Part shown: positions 1-6,228 of the stretch, in pieces
Numbering within the stretch: the stretch's first letter is position 1
How the letters are laid out: each line of letters opens with the position of its first letter
Assembly: GCA_020433835.1 (NCBI GenBank)
Contig: JAGRBY010000139.1
Span: 1-13,549 of the forward strand
Source: Anaerolineae bacterium
GTDB taxonomy: Bacteria > Chloroflexota > Anaerolineae > 4572-78 > J111
DNA: 13,549 nucleotides
Direction: 5' to 3'
Made by a program: the position numbers and the translations under genes
The notes under the pieces: generated by a model
What the model saw: the letters and a program-made list of their open reading frames with translations, nothing else
What the model was told of the DNA's origin: nothing
Databases searched by the model: none

Positions 1-666
1 CATCAGGTCGGCCAGCACTTTGGCGGCTTCGTAACCGGATTGAACCAGGTCTTGACCGGCAAAACCTAGACGCGCACTTTCGGGGTTGTCGGTGTTATAG
101 GTGACGACGGGAATGCCTTCGGCAACCAGACGGTCGATGATGGGCGCGAGAGCGTCGGAGCTAACGGAGGAGATGGCCAGACCATCAACACCGGCTTCAA
201 CGAGGTTTTCAAGTTCGGCAATCTGAGCATCGGCATCGGGGCTGACAGGGCCGACCATTTCGACATCAACATCGAAATCGGTGGCGGCTTGTTCGACACC
301 TTGTTTAATGAAGGGCGCGAATTCATTCGAGACATCGTGGTAGGAAACGCGTAGCATGAGCGGTTCGCCGTTAGCGACTTTCTCGGCAATGCGTTCGTTG
401 AGCGTGAAGCTGCCGGTGTCAGCCGCTTCGGTTTCGGTCGTGGCTTCCGCTTCTTCGGTCGGTTCGGCAGCCGCTTCTTCTTCAACTACTTCTTTTTCAA
501 CGGGTGCGACTTCTTCAGCCGGTTCAGCCTCTTCGGCCGAAGTGGGTTCTTCGATAGTACCTTCAGCTTGTGGTTCTGTAGTAGGCGTGCTGCCGCAGCC
601 AACCATAAACAAGGCTACGATCAGAGACAGAGTGAGGACAAATAAGATTTTGTACAGTTTCGCCAT
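1..666 (-). CDS. Sugar ABC transporter substrate-binding lipoprotein (partial, C-terminus outside window)
   Basis: This is the first 222 residues of a periplasmic-binding protein of the RbsB-like type (Peripla_BP_4 fold). It would capture a sugar outside the cell for the permease encoded just upstream. The start is ATG at 666, with GAAGGAG about 11 bases upstream. Residues 4-22 form a hydrophobic signal segment ending in FMVGC, so Cys24 is the likely lipidated residue. Residues about 25-85 are a Glu/Ala/Pro/Thr-rich spacer. The binding domain begins near residue 100 with RVSYHDVSNEFAPF and includes VDGLAIS and YNTDNP, typical of the sugar-binding group. About 79 of 120 residues match the second binding protein at 5016-6077 (hand count). 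The 255-bp gap before it carries two palindromes and may hold its own promoter. The ligand cannot be named. The ATPase subunit is not in the window and may lie downstream. Confidence 0.93.
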   Translation of the reverse strand, partial: MAKLYKILFVLTLSLIVALFMVGCGSTPTTEPQAEGTIEEPTSAEEAEPAEEVAPVEKEVVEEEAAAEPTEEAEATTETEAADTGSFTLNERIAEKVANGEPLMLRVSYHDVSNEFAPFIKQGVEQAATDFDVDVEMVGPVSPDADAQIAELENLVEAGVDGLAISSVSSDALAPIIDRLVAEGIPVVTYNTDNPESARLGFAGQDLVQSGYEAAKVLADLM

Positions 667-834
667 TGGTTAATTATCTCCTTCGATTAAAGGACTTCTC
701 CTCTTTTGACATTTTAGGGTGTAAAGCGAACGTCGATGTAAACGGGAAGGTGCAGTCTTTATTCCGGGTGTTAAAGTCAGTTCGCTTCTGTTTGGAAATT
801 AGATGTACAACGCTCCGTTTTTTGGCTTCACCTC

Positions 835-862
835 CTATTAACGTACAGATCTGGAGCATCAA
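835..862 (-). promoter_or_regulatory. Weak candidate promoter for the binding-protein gene
   Basis: On the minus strand TTGATG (857-862) and TAATAG (835-840) are separated by 16 bases. The -35-like hexamer overlaps the edge of the palindrome at 858-875, so a protein bound there could block or recruit polymerase. The match to consensus is modest (4/6 and 3/6). It would give a leader of about 160 nt before the ATG at 666. Confidence 0.22.
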
Positions 863-905
863 AGTTTACTTTGATCGCAATGTTGATGACAAAGCTTGCT
901 TTGTC
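858..905. promoter_or_regulatory. Twin 18-bp palindromes (candidate operators) between permease and binding-protein genes
   Basis: Two perfect 8-bp dyads share the same design. ATCAAAGT-TT-ACTTTGAT lies at 858-875 and GACAAAGC-TT-GCTTTGTC at 888-905. Their shared core is NNCAAAGNTTNCTTTGNN and their centres are 30 bp apart, close to three helical turns. They lie just after the permease stop codon and about 190 bp upstream of the binding-protein start. Paired operators for one dimeric regulator are the simplest reading. Alternatively, in the mRNA each could fold as a 7-bp stem with a tetraloop and adjust the permease to binding-protein ratio. They lack a following T-run, so they do not look like terminators. 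Confidence 0.6.
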
Positions 906-921
906 GCTCCGTTAACTATCC

Positions 922-1944
922 CTACAACCCGCGCCGGCTTCGAGTCCATTTGTCGATGCCGACCGCCAGGATAATCACCGCACCGATCATCGTCTCCTGC
1001 CAGAAGGCCGAGATGCCCATTAAGATGAGGCCGTTGCGCAATACGCCGATAATCAACACGCCTAAAATCGTGCCGAGAATGGTGCCTTCGCCACCGGCCA
1101 GCGACGCGCCGCCTACAATCGTGGCCGCAATAACGTCCAGTTCCAGACCGACGCCGGTTCGGCCGGCCTGACCGCTGGGCAGAAAGGCCAGGCTCAAAAT
1201 TCCGGCCAGGCCGCTCAAGAAGCCCATAATGATGAAAGCCCAGATTTTGACGTTGTAGACCTTGATGCCCGATACCCGGGCTGCTTTATCGCTGCCGCCC
1301 ACGGCATAGATTTTGAAGCCGAACACCGTTTTCGACAGCAGTATCCAGCCCAGAATAGCCACGATGACGAAGAAGATCAGCTGCATCGGAATCAGATCGA
1401 AGATGCGGCCCTGGCCTAGATAGTAAAATTGGGTCAACGTTTGCGGGTCGGCACCCTGCGCTTCATTGACAGTAACCGGCTCGCCGTTGGTAATCAGTAG
1501 CGCCACCCCGCGAGCCACACTCATCATACCCAGCGTCGTGATAAACGATGGCAGTGCTCCGTAAGTAGACAGCCAGCCGTTAATAAAACCAACCAACGCG
1601 CCAATTAACAGTCCGATTACAAGGGCGGCGATCAACCCCCAGCCCGACACAATCAGCATTCCGGTAATCAGCCCCACCAGGGCATAAATCGAACCGACGG
1701 AGAGATCGACCTCGCGCGAGATGAGCACATAGGTCATCCCGACCGACATAATACCCAGCAGTGAGACCTGACGGCCAACGTTTAGCAGATTTCTAACGCT
1801 CAAAAAAGCGGGGGTAGCAAATGATAAAAACACGGCCATGACAATCAATGCGACCAGCACGCCGGTTTCGCGGGCAAGGAAAAAACTTTTGATTCTGTCA
1901 GTGAAATTGGAATAGGCGGGGGTCATCTGGGCCTCTTTGACCAT
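922..1944 (-). CDS. Sugar ABC transporter permease, RbsC/XylH type
   Basis: This is a 340-residue polytopic membrane protein of the BPD_transp_2 family, the channel subunit of ribose/xylose-class importers. The N-terminal 25 residues are polar, followed by many hydrophobic segments (about 8-10), the first near residues 28-48. Family signatures are visible: SREVDLSVGSIYAL at about 76-89, LPSFITTLGMMSVARG at 131-146, and GGASLAGGEGTILGTILG at 278-295, the cytoplasmic loop that normally contacts the ATPase. Length fits the family. The start at 1944 is supported by GAAGGAG about 10 bases upstream; Met7 is a weaker alternative. It is the first gene of a minus-strand operon, followed by the binding protein after 255 bp. 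No RbsA-type ATPase is seen between them. The upstream region is the divergent control region shared with the kinase operon. Confidence 0.95.
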   Translation of the reverse strand: MVKEAQMTPAYSNFTDRIKSFFLARETGVLVALIVMAVFLSFATPAFLSVRNLLNVGRQVSLLGIMSVGMTYVLISREVDLSVGSIYALVGLITGMLIVSGWGLIAALVIGLLIGALVGFINGWLSTYGALPSFITTLGMMSVARGVALLITNGEPVTVNEAQGADPQTLTQFYYLGQGRIFDLIPMQLIFFVIVAILGWILLSKTVFGFKIYAVGGSDKAARVSGIKVYNVKIWAFIIMGFLSGLAGILSLAFLPSGQAGRTGVGLELDVIAATIVGGASLAGGEGTILGTILGVLIIGVLRNGLILMGISAFWQETMIGAVIILAVGIDKWTRSRRGL

Positions 1945-1965
1945 AAACGGGTTCTCCTTCGAATG

Positions 1966-2055
1966 AGTGGTTGGATGGGTAGGTGGTTAGTTTGTTGGTT
2001 TGTTTTTAGAAATATCAGCTAACCAACCCACAAACCCACAAACCATCCAACTACC
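1966..2055. repeat. Hairpin with arms made of degenerate octamers (leader of permease gene)
   Basis: The left arm (1966-2002) is G/T-rich and the right arm (2019-2055) is A/C-rich. Read as right-arm units, they are CTAACCAA, CCCACAAA, CCCACAAA, CCATCCAA and a partial CTACC. The left-arm reverse complement gives CAAACCAA, CAAACTAA, CCACCTAC, CCATCCAA and CCACT in the same register. About 27 of 37 positions pair, and one unit pairs perfectly. The loop is 16 bases. The left arm ends 22 bp before the permease start, so it may lie in the mRNA leader. It has the same design as 2349-2420 but unrelated sequence. Confidence 0.7.
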
Positions 2056-2143
2056 TTTGTTGGTTTTATGATAGCATCTCCTCACCCAATGGACACCGTG
2101 GGAAAATCCAGTATTCAATCTGCCAAAAACGGATAATATTGAA

Positions 2144-2268
2144 CTGTCAAACGCAACAGGACACCTGTCAAAAATGACAGGTGTGATAACTGTCGACGTT
2201 AACAGATGCAATTAAGCCGGGGGCGAAGTATAATTTAAAAAGAGGACAAGGGTTGTCATGGCTGACAG
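2144..2268. promoter_or_regulatory. Array of four 16-bp dyad sites, consensus CTGTCA-N4-TGACAG
   Basis: Site A at 2144-2159 is CTGTCAAACGCAACAG. Site B at 2165-2180 is CTGTCAAAAATGACAG, perfect, and extends to a 10-bp dyad at 2161-2184. Site C at 2190-2205 is CTGTCGACGTTAACAG. Site D at 2253-2268 is TTGTCATGGCTGACAG. Start-to-start spacings are 21, 25 and 63 bp; 21 and 63 are whole numbers of helical turns. Site D covers the -35 box of the plus-strand promoter. This looks like a cooperative operator array. The NarL-type regulator at 4219-4896 is a natural candidate ligand, but that is inference. Confidence 0.65.
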
Positions 2269-2281
2269 GCTGTACTACAAT
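2253..2281 (+). promoter_or_regulatory. Sigma70-like promoter for the kinase/regulator/binding-protein operon
   Basis: TTGTCA (2253-2258) and TACAAT (2276-2281) are separated by 17 bases, 5/6 matches to each consensus hexamer. Transcription would begin near 2288 and give a leader of about 180 nt that contains the hairpin at 2349-2420. The -35 box lies inside dyad site D. Confidence 0.6.
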
Positions 2282-2348
2282 ACAGCTCCTTTTCAATGGC
2301 GATAGGTTGGTTATATACGGTGACGGGTCACCAACGAACATTTTCATC

Positions 2349-2420
2349 AGGAGATAGGGAGATTAGGAGATACGGAGATGCTGCTTACAATCTCCCCATC
2401 TCTTCATCTCCTTATCTCCT
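2349..2420. repeat. Hairpin with arms of four degenerate octamers each (leader of kinase gene)
   Basis: The left arm (2349-2380) is four 8-bp units of NGGAGATN: AGGAGATA, GGGAGATT, AGGAGATA, CGGAGATG. The right arm (2389-2420) is four units of NATCTCNN: AATCTCCC, CATCTCTT, CATCTCCT, TATCTCCT. The arms pair in register at about 26 of 32 positions, and the outermost unit pairs perfectly. The loop is 8 bases. It falls in the predicted mRNA leader of the kinase operon. GGAGAT units on the plus strand resemble ribosome-binding sequence but are too far from a start codon to serve as one. Confidence 0.75.
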
Positions 2421-2470
2421 AAACAAAATGTTACTTGATGATGCCGTTAAGTATAGGGATGGACACACAG

Positions 2471-4222
2471 ATGTCTGAGCACAATGCGGCGCATCCAAAT
2501 TTTCAAGATCATACGGTTTTGATTGTCGACGATACTCCGGCAAATCTGGAAACCCTGTACAGCTACTTCGAAAGTCTAGGTTTTGAAATTATGATGGCCC
2601 AAAACGGCCCCAGCGCGCTAAAGCGGGTTGAATACGTGAAACCCGACATCATTTTGCTGGATGTGATTATGCCCGGCATGGACGGTTTCGAAACCTGTCG
2701 CCGCTTAAAAGCGAATGACGCCACCAAAAATATCCCTGTTATTTTTATGACCGCTCTGACCGATACTATCCACAAGGTCAAAGGGTTTCAAGCCGGTGCC
2801 GCCGATTACATTACCAAACCGTTTCAAATCGAAGAGGTGTTGGCTCGCATTCAGACCCATCTGGCCCTTCGCGATTTGCAAACCCAACTGGAAACGCAAA
2901 ACGCGCGTTTGCAAGCCGAAATTCGCGAAAGGCAGACGACCGCTGCCGCGTTGCAGCAGGCCAACGATGAACTGGAGCTTCGCGTTGGGAAGCGAACTGC
3001 CGAACTGGCCCAGGCCAACATCAGTTTGGAAGCGGAAATCTTGGAGCGTCGCCAGGCCGAAGCCGAAAGCCTCAAGCTAGCCACCGAGTTAGCCCAACGC
3101 GTTCAGAATCGAACGAATGAATTAGCGGCACTGTACGAGGTTACCGCCCTGGCCGGCGAGTCGCTTGCATTGGAAACCATTTTGATACGAGCGCTCAAAT
3201 CGGTGCTGGCGGCAGCTCATGGTAAGCAGGGGACAATCCATCTGGTTGAGGAAACCGTCGCGTTAGCCGCTCAGGTAGGTTTTGTCGGGGGCGATGCTGC
3301 GCGACAGTTCGGCGATAAACCGGCGGCCTGGATCATCGCCCATAACGAACCACTGGCTCAGATCGATATGGCGACCTCAGATGGCAGACCGGGACTGTCA
3401 AATTGGTATATGGGCGTTCCCATTCGCGCCGGTGGGCGGGTCTTGGGCGCATTGAGTATCTGTTTGGCTTCGGCCGATAACGCCTCAGGCGATCCCGACC
3501 GCATTAGCCTGTTGGTCGCCATTGCCGATCACATCGGTGTTGTAGTCGAGAGTATTCAACTGCGTCGAAAAGCGGAACAAGCTGCTACACTGGAAGAGCG
3601 CAGCCGGCTGGCCCGCGAACTGCACGACTCGGTGACGCAGTTAATGTACAGCATCAATCTCTTTGCCAAAGCGGGTAAAGATGCCTATCGGCTCGATAAC
3701 CCCACCCAGGGCGAAAAATATCTGACTCGCCTGGAAGATACCGCCCGCCAGGCGCTCAAAGAGCTGCGGCTGCTCCTGTTTGAACTGCGCCCTCCGGAAT
3801 TGGAGCAAGAGGGACTGGTGGGGGCGCTGCAACTGCGGCTGGACGCGGTCGAGGGGCGCTCTGGTGTCAAAACACAGCTTTTAGTAAACAGCGCGGAAAT
3901 CGCGCTGCCCGATGATTATGAAAAAGCGCTGTACGCCATCGCCCAGGAAGCGCTGAACAACGCGCTTAAACACGCCAACGCGACTGCGGTTACAATCCAG
4001 CTAGCCATTAACCCGGCAACCATCGATTTGGTCGTTACGGACGACGGCCTTGGTTTTGACCCGAACAATACAAGCCATCGGGGCGGACTGGGCCTCATCA
4101 CGATGCGGGAGCGGGCTGATACGCTGGGCGGAACGCTGCAAGTTTGCTCCATGCCGGAGCAAGGAACCTCGATTCAATTGACCATGACGACACCTGAACC
4201 TCTTAAGGAGCGTGCCCTATGA
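2471..4222 (+). CDS. Soluble sensor histidine kinase, REC-coiled coil-GAF-HisKA_3-HATPase
   Basis: This is a NarX/DesK-class histidine kinase without membrane segments. Domain order from the chosen start is as follows. An N-terminal receiver covers about 15-135, with Asp64 as likely phosphoacceptor (ILLDVIMPGMDGF) and Lys116 in TKPF. A Gln/Glu/Arg-rich coiled coil covers about 140-220, then a GAF domain about 225-365. A HisKA_3 dimerisation domain follows with His385 in RELHDSVTQL. The ATPase domain has an N-box near 493 (EALNNALKHA), a G1 box DDGLGF near 523 and a G2 box GGLGLITMRERA near 537. The ATG at 2471 is preferred because the receiver normally begins within 15-20 residues; in-frame starts at 2435 (TTG), 2438 and 2459 lack better ribosome-binding sites. 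It overlaps the regulator gene by 4 bp (ATGA), so the two are translationally coupled partners. The receiver suggests it takes input from another kinase. Confidence 0.94.
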   Translation: MSEHNAAHPNFQDHTVLIVDDTPANLETLYSYFESLGFEIMMAQNGPSALKRVEYVKPDIILLDVIMPGMDGFETCRRLKANDATKNIPVIFMTALTDTIHKVKGFQAGAADYITKPFQIEEVLARIQTHLALRDLQTQLETQNARLQAEIRERQTTAAALQQANDELELRVGKRTAELAQANISLEAEILERRQAEAESLKLATELAQRVQNRTNELAALYEVTALAGESLALETILIRALKSVLAAAHGKQGTIHLVEETVALAAQVGFVGGDAARQFGDKPAAWIIAHNEPLAQIDMATSDGRPGLSNWYMGVPIRAGGRVLGALSICLASADNASGDPDRISLLVAIADHIGVVVESIQLRRKAEQAATLEERSRLARELHDSVTQLMYSINLFAKAGKDAYRLDNPTQGEKYLTRLEDTARQALKELRLLLFELRPPELEQEGLVGALQLRLDAVEGRSGVKTQLLVNSAEIALPDDYEKALYAIAQEALNNALKHANATAVTIQLAINPATIDLVVTDDGLGFDPNNTSHRGGLGLITMRERADTLGGTLQVCSMPEQGTSIQLTMTTPEPLKERAL

Positions 4223-4896
4223 GCACCAAACATTCCATTCGTATCATGATAGCCGACGACCATCCCGTGGTGCGCGAAGGTATGGCCGCCATGCTCAGTA
4301 ACATTCCCGATCTGGAGCTGGTCGGCGCGGCGGAAGACGGGGTCGAGGCTGTGGCTATGGCCCGCACCCTGCGCCCCGACGTGATTTTGCTCGATCTGGT
4401 GATGCCCCGCAAAGGTGGCTTAGAAGCCATCCACGACATTAAAGAAGAGAATCCCGACGCCAAAATTTTGGTCGTCACCAGTTTTACCGAAGACGACAAG
4501 GTCTTTCCGGCCATCAAATCCGGCGCGCTCGGCTACCTGCTAAAAGATGCGCCGCCCGAGCAGCTGCTTCAGGCTATTCGCGATGTGTACCAGGGCGAGT
4601 CATCGCTGCATCCGACCATCGCCCGCAAATTGATCCAGGAGATCAGCCAGCCCTCGCCGCTGCCGCCTACCGAAACGCCGCTCACCGAGCGCGAGATCGC
4701 CGTGCTGCGGCTCATCGCCCGCGGGCTAACCGACCAGGATATTGCCCACAATTTATCGATCACCATTAGAACCGTTCGCTTTCATGTCAGCAACATTTTA
4801 AGCAAACTACACGTGGCCAACCGCACCCAGGCCGCTCTCTACGCTTTGCAAGAAGGTTTGTCCGATCTGGAGGATCTGGACGAACCCCGGCATTAA
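4219..4896 (+). CDS. NarL/FixJ-family response regulator
   Basis: This 225-residue DNA-binding regulator is the cognate partner of the upstream kinase. The receiver domain (about 7-125) has the acidic pair Asp13-Asp14, phosphoacceptor Asp59 in VILLDLVMP, and Lys109 in YLLKDAPPEQL. A LuxR-type helix-turn-helix follows at about 152-215. It begins with LTEREIAVLRLIARGLTDQD and has the recognition region TIRTVRFHVSNILSKL. Length and spacing are standard for the family. The ATG sits inside the stop of the kinase gene, which indicates coupled translation. It is the only dedicated DNA-binding protein in the window, so it is the first candidate for the dyad array at 2144-2268. All key residues are present. 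Confidence 0.96.
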   Translation: MSTKHSIRIMIADDHPVVREGMAAMLSNIPDLELVGAAEDGVEAVAMARTLRPDVILLDLVMPRKGGLEAIHDIKEENPDAKILVVTSFTEDDKVFPAIKSGALGYLLKDAPPEQLLQAIRDVYQGESSLHPTIARKLIQEISQPSPLPPTETPLTEREIAVLRLIARGLTDQDIAHNLSITIRTVRFHVSNILSKLHVANRTQAALYALQEGLSDLEDLDEPRH

Positions 4897-5015
4897 CCTG
4901 TCATTTCAACCAGGGTTCGCCTTAAAAATACTGGTGTTACCGTCAGTGTACGCCCAGCCGGAGAATGGTATGCTTGAAAGCAAAATGGTTTATATCCGAC
5001 ACAAAGACGACTTCT

Positions 5016-6077
5016 ATGCCTATCTTTTCCAAACTCACGTTTATCATCATAACGATGCTGCTGTCGGCATGCAGCGCCGCCATTGGAGCCGGGTCGGTTA
5101 TTACACCGACTGCAACGCCTCGACCAACGCCGCTCATTCTCCCCAGCCCGACGCCCGTATCGATCCCGACGGTTGGTAATTTTCGGCTGAGTCCCGATAT
5201 CGCTCAACGTGCGGCTGAAGACAAACCGTTGGTCATTCGCGTTTCCTACCACGATATTTCCAACGAGTTCGCCCCCTTCATCCGGCGTGGCGTGGTAAGT
5301 GCCGTCGAGGATTTCAAGGCCAACGTCGAAATGATCGGGCCGGTTGGGCCGGATGCCGACGTGCAAATTGCCGAACTCGAACGGCTGTTGGATGTCGGCA
5401 TCGATGGCCTGGCGATCTCACCGGTCAACGACGAGGCGCTGGTTCCGATCATCAACCGCTACCTGGAGCAAGGCATTCCGGTAGTGACGTTTAATACCGA
5501 TAATCCCGCCAGCGATCGGCTGGCCTTTGCCGGCCAAGATTTGGACGAGTCGGGCTACGAAGCCGCCCAGCTTTTAGCCGAAGCCTTAAACGGTCGCGGC
5601 GATGTGCTCATCACCACCATGGATGCCCAAGCACCGTGGTCTATCTCGCGCGAAACAGGGGCCAAGCGCGCTCTGGCCGAGTATCCCGAAATCAACGTCG
5701 TAGAGACGGTAAACACCGGCACCGAACCCCTCGAAATGTATACGTCTATCGAAAAGGCGATGACTGAGCATGAGAGCGTGTCCGGCATTTTGTCGCTGGA
5801 ATGCTGCTCTACGCCCCCGGCGGGGGAATATGTCAAACGCAACGGCTTAATCGGTAAGGTCAAAGTGGTCGGCTTTGATGAACTTCCGCACACGTTGAAA
5901 CTCATCGAAGCCGGAGCCATCGAAGCCAGCATCAGCCAAGACCCCGAGCGCCAAAGCTATGAGGCGGTGCGCATGCTGGCCGATTTTATCAACGGCGAGG
6001 CCGAAACTATAACCAACGTTGATACCGGCATCGCCATTATTCGAATGAACAATGTAAGTGAGTTTGTGAGCAAGTAA
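5016..6077 (+). CDS. Sugar-binding lipoprotein, probable sensory paralogue of the transporter binding protein
   Basis: This is a 353-residue RbsB-like (Peripla_BP_4) protein anchored on the outer face of the membrane. The start at 5016 is chosen because it gives a compact lipoprotein signal: MPIFSK, a hydrophobic run, then LLSAC with Cys19 as the lipidated residue. A 17-residue N-terminal extension from ATG 4965 would bury this signal. A short Thr/Pro linker (TPTATPRPTP region) leads to the binding domain. That domain matches the left-edge binding protein at about two thirds of positions, including RVSYHDISNEFAPF, IDGLAIS, FNTDNP and FAGQD. The C-terminal lobe has VVGFDELPHTLKLIEAGAI and SQDPERQSYEAV, family hallmarks. 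It lies 119 bp after the regulator gene and before a membrane hybrid kinase, with no transporter genes adjacent. A signalling role like TorT or XylFII is inferred; a role as a second transporter receptor remains possible. Confidence 0.9.
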   Translation: MPIFSKLTFIIITMLLSACSAAIGAGSVITPTATPRPTPLILPSPTPVSIPTVGNFRLSPDIAQRAAEDKPLVIRVSYHDISNEFAPFIRRGVVSAVEDFKANVEMIGPVGPDADVQIAELERLLDVGIDGLAISPVNDEALVPIINRYLEQGIPVVTFNTDNPASDRLAFAGQDLDESGYEAAQLLAEALNGRGDVLITTMDAQAPWSISRETGAKRALAEYPEINVVETVNTGTEPLEMYTSIEKAMTEHESVSGILSLECCSTPPAGEYVKRNGLIGKVKVVGFDELPHTLKLIEAGAIEASISQDPERQSYEAVRMLADFINGEAETITNVDTGIAIIRMNNVSEFVSK

Positions 6078-6108
6078 ATAGTAGAGTTGTTCCCCTTTAA
6101 GCGAATAC

Positions 6109-6193
6109 AGGTGACAGTCACTTAAAATGGGTTAGAGATAGATGGGTTTGCAACCAATAATCTCCGGATAATGCCAAAAAGTGACTGTCACCT
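6109..6193. repeat. REPIN-like inverted pair of palindromic repeats
   Basis: AGGTGACAGTCACTT (6109-6123) and AAGTGACTGTCACCT (6179-6193) are perfect 15-bp inverted copies separated by 55 bases. Each arm is itself a dyad, GTGAC-N-GTCAC. A palindrome repeated in inverted orientation around a short spacer is the layout of REP doublets (REPINs), which are usually mobilised by a RAYT transposase encoded elsewhere. No transposase gene is in the window. It fills most of the 151-bp gap between the binding-protein and hybrid-kinase genes, so it could affect expression of the latter. The arms also contain the TGACAG hexamer of the operator array. Confidence 0.6.
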
Positions 6194-6228
6194 TGCTCTT
6201 GATTTATTCAGGCATAACTCTAGCATAA

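Larger units (their letters stand above)
1945..2470. other. 526-bp divergent control region
   Basis: No convincing protein-coding gene lies here. Short open frames run through hairpins and lack ribosome-binding sites. The region separates the permease (minus) from the kinase operon (plus). It contains, left to right, an octamer-unit hairpin (1966-2055), an array of four dyad sites (2144-2268), a plus-strand promoter (2253-2281) and a second octamer-unit hairpin (2349-2420). I found no equally good minus-strand promoter for the permease. Confidence 0.8.

Noticed and set aside
858..905. Reading the twin palindromes as transcription terminators after the permease gene
   Set aside because: Stems are short and moderately AT-rich with tiny loops, and no T-run follows on either strand.
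2161..2184. Treating the 10-bp dyad with AAAA loop as a terminator
   Set aside because: No gene ends toward it and no T-run follows; it fits better as the strongest member of the operator array.
1966..2420. A CRISPR array or riboswitch in the divergent region
   Set aside because: Repeats are 8 bp and contiguous with no spacers of constant length, and the paired arms show no known riboswitch core.
2296..2478. Short open frame upstream of the soluble kinase
   Set aside because: It runs through the octamer hairpin, has no family resemblance or ribosome-binding site, and overlaps the kinase start.
4970..5179. Alternative reading frame starting at ATG 4970 with a well-spaced GGAG, overlapping the start of the second binding protein
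   Set aside because: Its product shows no recognisable domain and ends at 5179, while the frame starting at 5016 gives a clear lipoprotein signal continuous with a full binding domain.
4893..5366. 157-codon open frame opposite the second binding-protein gene
   Set aside because: It is antisense to a strongly supported gene, is Arg-rich and has no recognisable motif, as expected for a shadow frame.
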